Shown here piece by piece: positions 14,398-16,906 of a DNA stretch of 16,906 bases. Source of the DNA: an uncultured Clostridia bacterium (lineage in GTDB: Bacteria > Bacillota_I > Bacilli_A > RF39 > UBA660); the NCBI GenBank assembly GCA_946533175.1, contig CAMNBS010000020.1, positions 1 through 16,906 of the forward strand. Direction: 5' to 3'. Each line of letters starts with the position of its first letter. The stretch's first letter is position 1. Both the position numbers and the translations under genes were made by a program. A model generated the notes under the pieces. The model ran no database searches. It was not told the origin of the DNA and worked only from the letters and a program-made list of their open reading frames with translations.

Positions 14398-14422
14398 ACA
14401 TTATTGTTATTATCTTAGCAAA

Positions 14423-14462
14423 AAAATAAAAAAAACAAGTCATCCATAGAGGACGAACTTGT
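14423..14462 (-). terminator. T-box attenuator terminator
   Basis: On the minus strand ACAAGT plus TCGTCC pairs with GGATG plus ACTTGT (11 bp, one bulged T, one G-U), followed by eight T's, A and more T's. The TCGTCC segment is also needed for the antiterminator, as T-box switching requires. Confidence 0.88.
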
Positions 14463-14605
14463 CGTGATACCACCTTTAACATTATATCTTACTAATACTT
14501 TGGATATTCAACTCACAAATCACAGATAATTTTTTCTAAGAAAGGCTTTCATTTCTAATAGCTACTAACTATTTTACTCCTCTTGTTCCTCGTTTTTTTC
14601 AATAT
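14425..14605 (-). ncRNA. T-box riboswitch leader, probable Met (AUG) specifier
   Basis: The core reads AAAGG, then the 7-base bulge TGGTATC, then ACGA, loop, TCGT, CCT: ACGA/TCGT and AGG/CCT form the two antiterminator helices around a UGGNACC-type bulge (variant AUC). UGGU would pair with an ACCA tRNA end, so discriminator A. Upstream, AGTA (14575-14578), helix AATAG/CTATT with loop TTAGTAG, and GAA-ATG-A (14549-14555) match the loop-E specifier arrangement, with ATG at 14550-14552 as specifier. The arm beyond the specifier loop is only this 5-bp hairpin; no AG bulge or GNUG loop is seen. Alternatives in a GAA context are AAA and TAT, with poorer helices. It precedes the mTERF-like genes rather than a synthetase or amino-acid transporter. 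The T-box call is firm; specifier and target gene are inference. Confidence 0.85.
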
Positions 14606-14611
14606 AAGCAA

Positions 14612-14640
14612 ATTATAGCATACCAATGTTAATTTATCAA
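14612..14640 (-). promoter_or_regulatory. Promoter of the T-box leader
   Basis: The minus strand reads TTGATA (14635-14640), 17 bases, TATAAT (14612-14617), placing initiation near 14605, just before the T-box structure. It shows the leader is transcribed on its own and not from the upstream transporter gene. Confidence 0.8.
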
Positions 14641-14677
14641 AAGCATCATTCAAATACATACTATGTAGCCATTGCTT

Positions 14678-15790
14678 CTAATCACTTATGTCAATATCTA
14701 ACGTAATACTGATTGTATAATCTTGATATTTAGACTCTACTTCATCATATATTTGTTGATATACTTCTTCTCTATTTTTAACATTAAAATCAATAATAAT
14801 ATCAAAACTTATAGATTTTTCTTCTTTATTAAAATAAAAGCCATGCATTTGCAAAATTCCTTTGTGTGAAAAAACAATATCATGAATATTTTTTTGAACT
14901 TTCATTATTTCTTTATCTTTAGTATTAATTGAATAAACACCAATTGTATGAAGAACAACTCCATATTTTTCCATAATATTTTTCGTAATTCTTCGTGAAA
15001 TTTTATCTAAATCAGAAACAGATATTGTATCTTCCACTTCAATATGAACAGAACCTAAATATTTATCTGGCCCATAATCATTTAAAATAAGATCAAATAC
15101 TCCTTTAACATCTTTTTCTTTAATTATTTCTTTTTTTATCTGTCTTGATAAATCACTTTCAATTCTAACTCCTAACATATTATCAACTGAATCTTTTATA
15201 AGCTCAATACCAGCTTTGATAATAAAAATAGACAATAAAACACCTACATAAGCTTCTAAATTAACATTAAAGACAATATAGACTATAGCCGATATAAAAA
15301 CTGATATGGAAAGAATGGCATCATTAAAAGCATCAGATCCACTAGCTACTAATGAATCAGAGTTTACTTCTTTGCCTTTTTTCTTAACATATATTCCAAG
15401 AATAAATTTAACAATAATTCCGGCTATTAGTATAATTAGTGTAACAGTACTATAATCAGGTATTTCCGGATTAAAAACTTTTTTGATTGATTTAATTAAA
15501 GCAGTAATACCGGCATATAACACAATAGCTGAAACAACAAATGATGTCACATATTCTATTCTTCCATGACCATAAGGATGATTTTTATCTGGTTTTTTCC
15601 CAGCAAGTTTAGTACCAATTATTGTTATAATACTTGATAAAGCATCACTTAAATTATTAACAGCATCTGAAACAATGGCTATCGAATTAGAAAATAATCC
15701 TACAAAAGCTTTAAAACCTGCTAAAACAATATTAGATATTATACTTATTATACTAGTTGCTATAACAACCTTTTCTCTTGTTTTTTCCAT
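14678..15790 (-). CDS. Cation diffusion facilitator, manganese-type metal site
   Basis: CDF proteins export divalent metals in exchange for protons. Six membrane helices are visible (about 10-30, 36-58, 81-99, 115-135, 158-175, 179-197), with HPYGHGRIEY between helices 2 and 3. The transport-site ligands are Asn45-x3-Asp49 in helix 2 and Asp153-x3-Asp157 in helix 5; N-x3-D with D-x3-D is the pattern reported for Mn-CDFs such as MntE, whereas Zn exporters usually carry H/D ligands. At 370 residues it is longer than the usual 290-300, because a second ferredoxin-like domain (about 295-370) follows the normal cytoplasmic one (about 210-287). Both have the beta-alpha-beta-beta look. The ATG is preceded by AAGAGGT, with a TGn-extended -10 upstream. 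Metal choice is inferred from ligands only. Confidence 0.88.
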   Translation of the reverse strand: MEKTREKVVIATSIISIISNIVLAGFKAFVGLFSNSIAIVSDAVNNLSDALSSIITIIGTKLAGKKPDKNHPYGHGRIEYVTSFVVSAIVLYAGITALIKSIKKVFNPEIPDYSTVTLIILIAGIIVKFILGIYVKKKGKEVNSDSLVASGSDAFNDAILSISVFISAIVYIVFNVNLEAYVGVLLSIFIIKAGIELIKDSVDNMLGVRIESDLSRQIKKEIIKEKDVKGVFDLILNDYGPDKYLGSVHIEVEDTISVSDLDKISRRITKNIMEKYGVVLHTIGVYSINTKDKEIMKVQKNIHDIVFSHKGILQMHGFYFNKEEKSISFDIIIDFNVKNREEVYQQIYDEVESKYQDYTISITLDIDISD

Positions 15791-15805
15791 ACATACCTCT
15801 TTTTA

Positions 15806-15814
15806 ATTATATCA
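15806..15814 (-). promoter_or_regulatory. Extended -10 promoter of the CDF gene
   Basis: The minus strand reads TGATATAAT, a TGn-extended consensus -10. No good -35 lies at the right distance. Initiation near 15800 leaves a short leader containing the AAGAGGT ribosome site. Confidence 0.55.
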
Positions 15815-15984
15815 TATAATAATTCTTTGTATTCATATTATGACATTTTTTTATTTAAGTATTAATGCAAAATACTACTCTATCTTTATATAAAACATGG
15901 ATAATTGATAATAAAATAATTTCTTTTAATGAAATATTAAAATTAAACTATAATCTTGTAATAAATGGATTATCAGGAATAACA
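15815..15984. other. Intergenic stretch with one weak plus-strand small ORF
   Basis: This gap between the CDF and metallothionein-like genes holds one plus-strand ORF, 15865-15993, coding 42 residues (begins MQNTTLSLYKTWIIDN) whose stop lies inside the terminator at 15985-16018. No ribosome site precedes its ATG, so it is not called as a gene. Nothing else is recognised. Confidence 0.4.
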
Positions 15985-16018
15985 AAAAAATAAGTAAAAT
16001 AAACATTACTTATTTTTT
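15985..16018. terminator. Bidirectional terminator downstream of the csoR-metallothionein operon
   Basis: AAATAAGTAA and TTACTTATTT form a perfect 10-bp stem around an 8-base loop (15988-15997 with 16006-16015), flanked by A- and T-runs that extend the pairing. The minus-strand side ends the csoR/metallothionein transcript; the plus-strand side would end the small ORF at 15865. Confidence 0.75.
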
Positions 16019-16037
16019 CTAAGTTTTTATAGTTATC

Positions 16038-16220
16038 TTATTTTTCATTGCAAGTACATTTTGAGTCTTTATTATCTTGGCATCCACACTCACAATTTTC
16101 ATCACATGTACACTCATCTTCACATCCGCATGAACATTTAGTATCTTCACATGTACATTCTTTTCCTTCTTGACATCCACAAGTACAGTCTGGTGCACAA
16201 TTACATTTTTTTTCTTTCAT
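16038..16220 (-). CDS. Metallothionein-like cysteine-rich protein
   Basis: A 60-residue hydrophilic protein with 17 cysteines in three and a half repeats of about 15-17 residues: each has C-x-C, a three- to four-residue acidic turn, then C-x-C-x-C (cysteines at 6, 8, 12, 14, 16; 22, 24, 29, 31, 33; 37, 39, 43, 45, 47; 55, 57). There are no aromatic residues and no histidines. This is what a thiolate metal-cluster protein looks like, though it matches no named metallothionein family that I recognise. Coupling to a copper-type CsoR points to Cu(I) buffering. The start is the ATG at 16218-16220 because AGGAGG lies 6 bases before it; the earlier in-frame ATG lies inside the csoR end and has no such site. 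Confidence 0.8.
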   Translation of the reverse strand: MKEKKCNCAPDCTCGCQEGKECTCEDTKCSCGCEDECTCDENCECGCQDNKDSKCTCNEK

Positions 16221-16226
16221 TTTCTT

Positions 16227-16232
16227 CCTCCT
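16227..16232 (-). promoter_or_regulatory. Ribosome site of the metallothionein-like gene, overlapping the csoR stop
   Basis: A full AGGAGG lies 6 bases before the ATG at 16218-16220 and shares bases with the TAG stop of csoR (16231-16233). This decides the start and indicates translational coupling. Confidence 0.85.
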
Positions 16233-16521
16233 AATCATTAAATCTCTTAAATAAACTTATTAATTCATCAACCACTTCCATATTTCCTTTTTCTATATCT
16301 TTAGAAATGCATCGATAAATGTGGTTTTCAAACATTATATTTGCTAAACTTTTTAAAGATTTTTCAGCAGCAACTATTTGAATTAATATATCATTACAAT
16401 AATTATCTTCTTCAATCATTTTTTTTATACCATTAACTTGTCCAGATATTCTATTAATTCTACTTAATAATTGCTTTTTTTCTTCATTATTTCTTTCAGT
16501 TTTTTTGCAACATTTTGACAT
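16231..16521 (-). CDS. csoR: CsoR-family copper-sensing repressor
   Basis: The family (DUF156) comprises all-helical dimers or tetramers that leave DNA on metal binding. The 96-residue protein carries RINRISGQVNGIKKMIEED (21-39) and the metal site Cys42, His67, Cys71. These spacings (25 and 4) equal those of the Cu(I) sensor CsoR (Cys36-His61-Cys65); RcnR and FrmR use other residues. A further Cys4-Cys5 pair lies at the N-terminus. The ATG has AGGTGGTGA upstream. It is followed directly by the metallothionein-like gene and probably represses its own operon through the G-run site at 16568-16592. No copA or copZ is visible in the window. Confidence 0.9.
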   Translation of the reverse strand: MSKCCKKTERNNEEKKQLLSRINRISGQVNGIKKMIEEDNYCNDILIQIVAAEKSLKSLANIMFENHIYRCISKDIEKGNMEVVDELISLFKRFND

Positions 16522-16539
16522 TTAATCACCACCTAATAT

Positions 16540-16569
16540 AGTATAATATATTTAAATATTAAAAGTAAA
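16540..16569 (-). promoter_or_regulatory. Candidate csoR promoter
   Basis: The minus strand reads TTTACT (16564-16569), 18 bases, TATACT (16540-16545), with initiation near 16533. The -35 is weak. It touches the putative operator, which suits repression. A further extended -10, TGATATAAT, lies at 16677-16685 and would give a long leader. Confidence 0.5.
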
Positions 16570-16592
16570 TACGGGGGTATATTAAAATATAC
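16568..16592. promoter_or_regulatory. Candidate CsoR operator
   Basis: ATATACCCCCGTATTT on the minus strand is a pseudo-palindrome around a C-run, the only such G/C run in this AT-rich gap. CsoR sites typically have TATACCCC-type half sites. It abuts a perfect 16-bp palindrome, GTATATT-AA-AATATAC (16577-16592). Confidence 0.5.
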
Positions 16593-16691
16593 TTATTACT
16601 TAAATAAAACATTATCCATAAATATTTCTTCATATTTCACTCTTTATTAAAAGAAATAAGTAATTAAATCATAAATATTATATCATATTAT

Positions 16692-16719
16692 TAATGAATT
16701 ATTATTCTTTTATTCATTA
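16692..16719 (-). terminator. Possible weak terminator of the hydrolase gene
   Basis: On the minus strand TAATGAAT and ATTCATTA form an 8-bp stem with a 12-base loop, starting in the stop codon. No T-run follows (ATAATAT), so termination would be weak. Confidence 0.3.
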
Positions 16720-16906
16720 GATATTTTTTCTAATAAAATCTTCTATTCTATCTAAAGGTATTACATCTAAATTATCATAAAGATCAGTATGAACAGCATC
16801 AGGTATAATCATTAACTCTTTATTATCTGTATATTTTGAATCTTTTATCATATCTTCATAAGCTTCTTTACTAAAATAACAGGAATGGGCTTTCTCACCA
16901 TGAATA
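16717..16906 (-). CDS. Alpha/beta hydrolase, C-terminal part (partial)
   Basis: The last 62 codons of a minus-strand gene whose start lies beyond the window. The visible end reads IHGEKAHSCYFSKEAY, then LMIIPDAVHTDLYD with the catalytic His (residue 39 of the visible part), and VIPLDRIEDFIRK as the last helix. This is the closing strand-loop-helix of dienelactone-hydrolase/YcjY-like alpha/beta hydrolases, where P-x-A-x-H-x-DLYD is typical. Nucleophile and acid lie outside. It uses TAA and is on the same strand as csoR. Confidence 0.75.
   Translation of the reverse strand, partial: IHGEKAHSCYFSKEAYEDMIKDSKYTDNKELMIIPDAVHTDLYDNLDVIPLDRIEDFIRKNI

Noticed and set aside
16563..16637. 24-codon minus-strand ORF upstream of csoR as a leader peptide
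   Set aside because: It has only a weak ribosome site, runs through the putative operator, and has no regulatory codon pattern.
1..16906. Mycoplasma-type code with TGA read as Trp
   Set aside because: TGA ends several intact genes (for example at 1824-1826 and 8114-8116) and no supported gene contains an internal TGA; Trp is encoded by TGG.

Overview
The DNA is very AT-rich. Its gene content and order match a low-GC Firmicute of the Bacilli / Mollicutes-related type (uncultured gut lineages such as RF39 are plausible, but this is inference). TGA is used as a stop in several genes, so the code is standard and not the Mycoplasma code. Apart from two plus-strand genes (a ferredoxin tail at the left edge and a secreted NlpC/P60 protein), everything is on the minus strand, so transcription mostly runs right to left.

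Left to right. 1-1290: a ferredoxin tail and glutamate racemase (murI) meet at a shared terminator, followed by four tRNA genes (Glu, Asn, Ile, Lys) with their own promoters. 1290-7393: a conserved Bacilli housekeeping operon read right to left: ruvX, a DUF1292 gene, mltG, trmR, two U32 peptidase-family genes (YrrN/YrrO, tRNA U34 hydroxylation), a dGTPase-like HD gene, then greA with its own promoter. trmR and the U32 pair together form the wobble-uridine mo5U pathway. 7442-9866: MmcQ/YjbR-family, transglutaminase-like and leucine-rich-repeat genes in a tight cluster. 9904-10605: deoD. 10747-12525: a surface NlpC/P60 protein with Ig-like domains and a C-terminal anchor.

12563-14640 is the most unusual part. 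Two adjacent genes encode helical-repeat proteins that match the organellar mTERF repeat; the larger has about ten repeats at an almost exact 35-residue period. Upstream lies a complete T-box riboswitch (promoter, specifier-loop hairpin, UGGN-type antiterminator bulge, terminator), apparently with a very short Stem I and a Met (AUG) specifier. A second promoter sits between the T-box terminator and the mTERF-like genes.

14678-16906: a cation diffusion facilitator with Mn-type metal ligands, then a copper-type CsoR repressor translationally coupled to a 60-residue metallothionein-like protein with 17 cysteines, and the C-terminus of an alpha/beta hydrolase at the right edge. This end looks like a metal-homeostasis neighbourhood.
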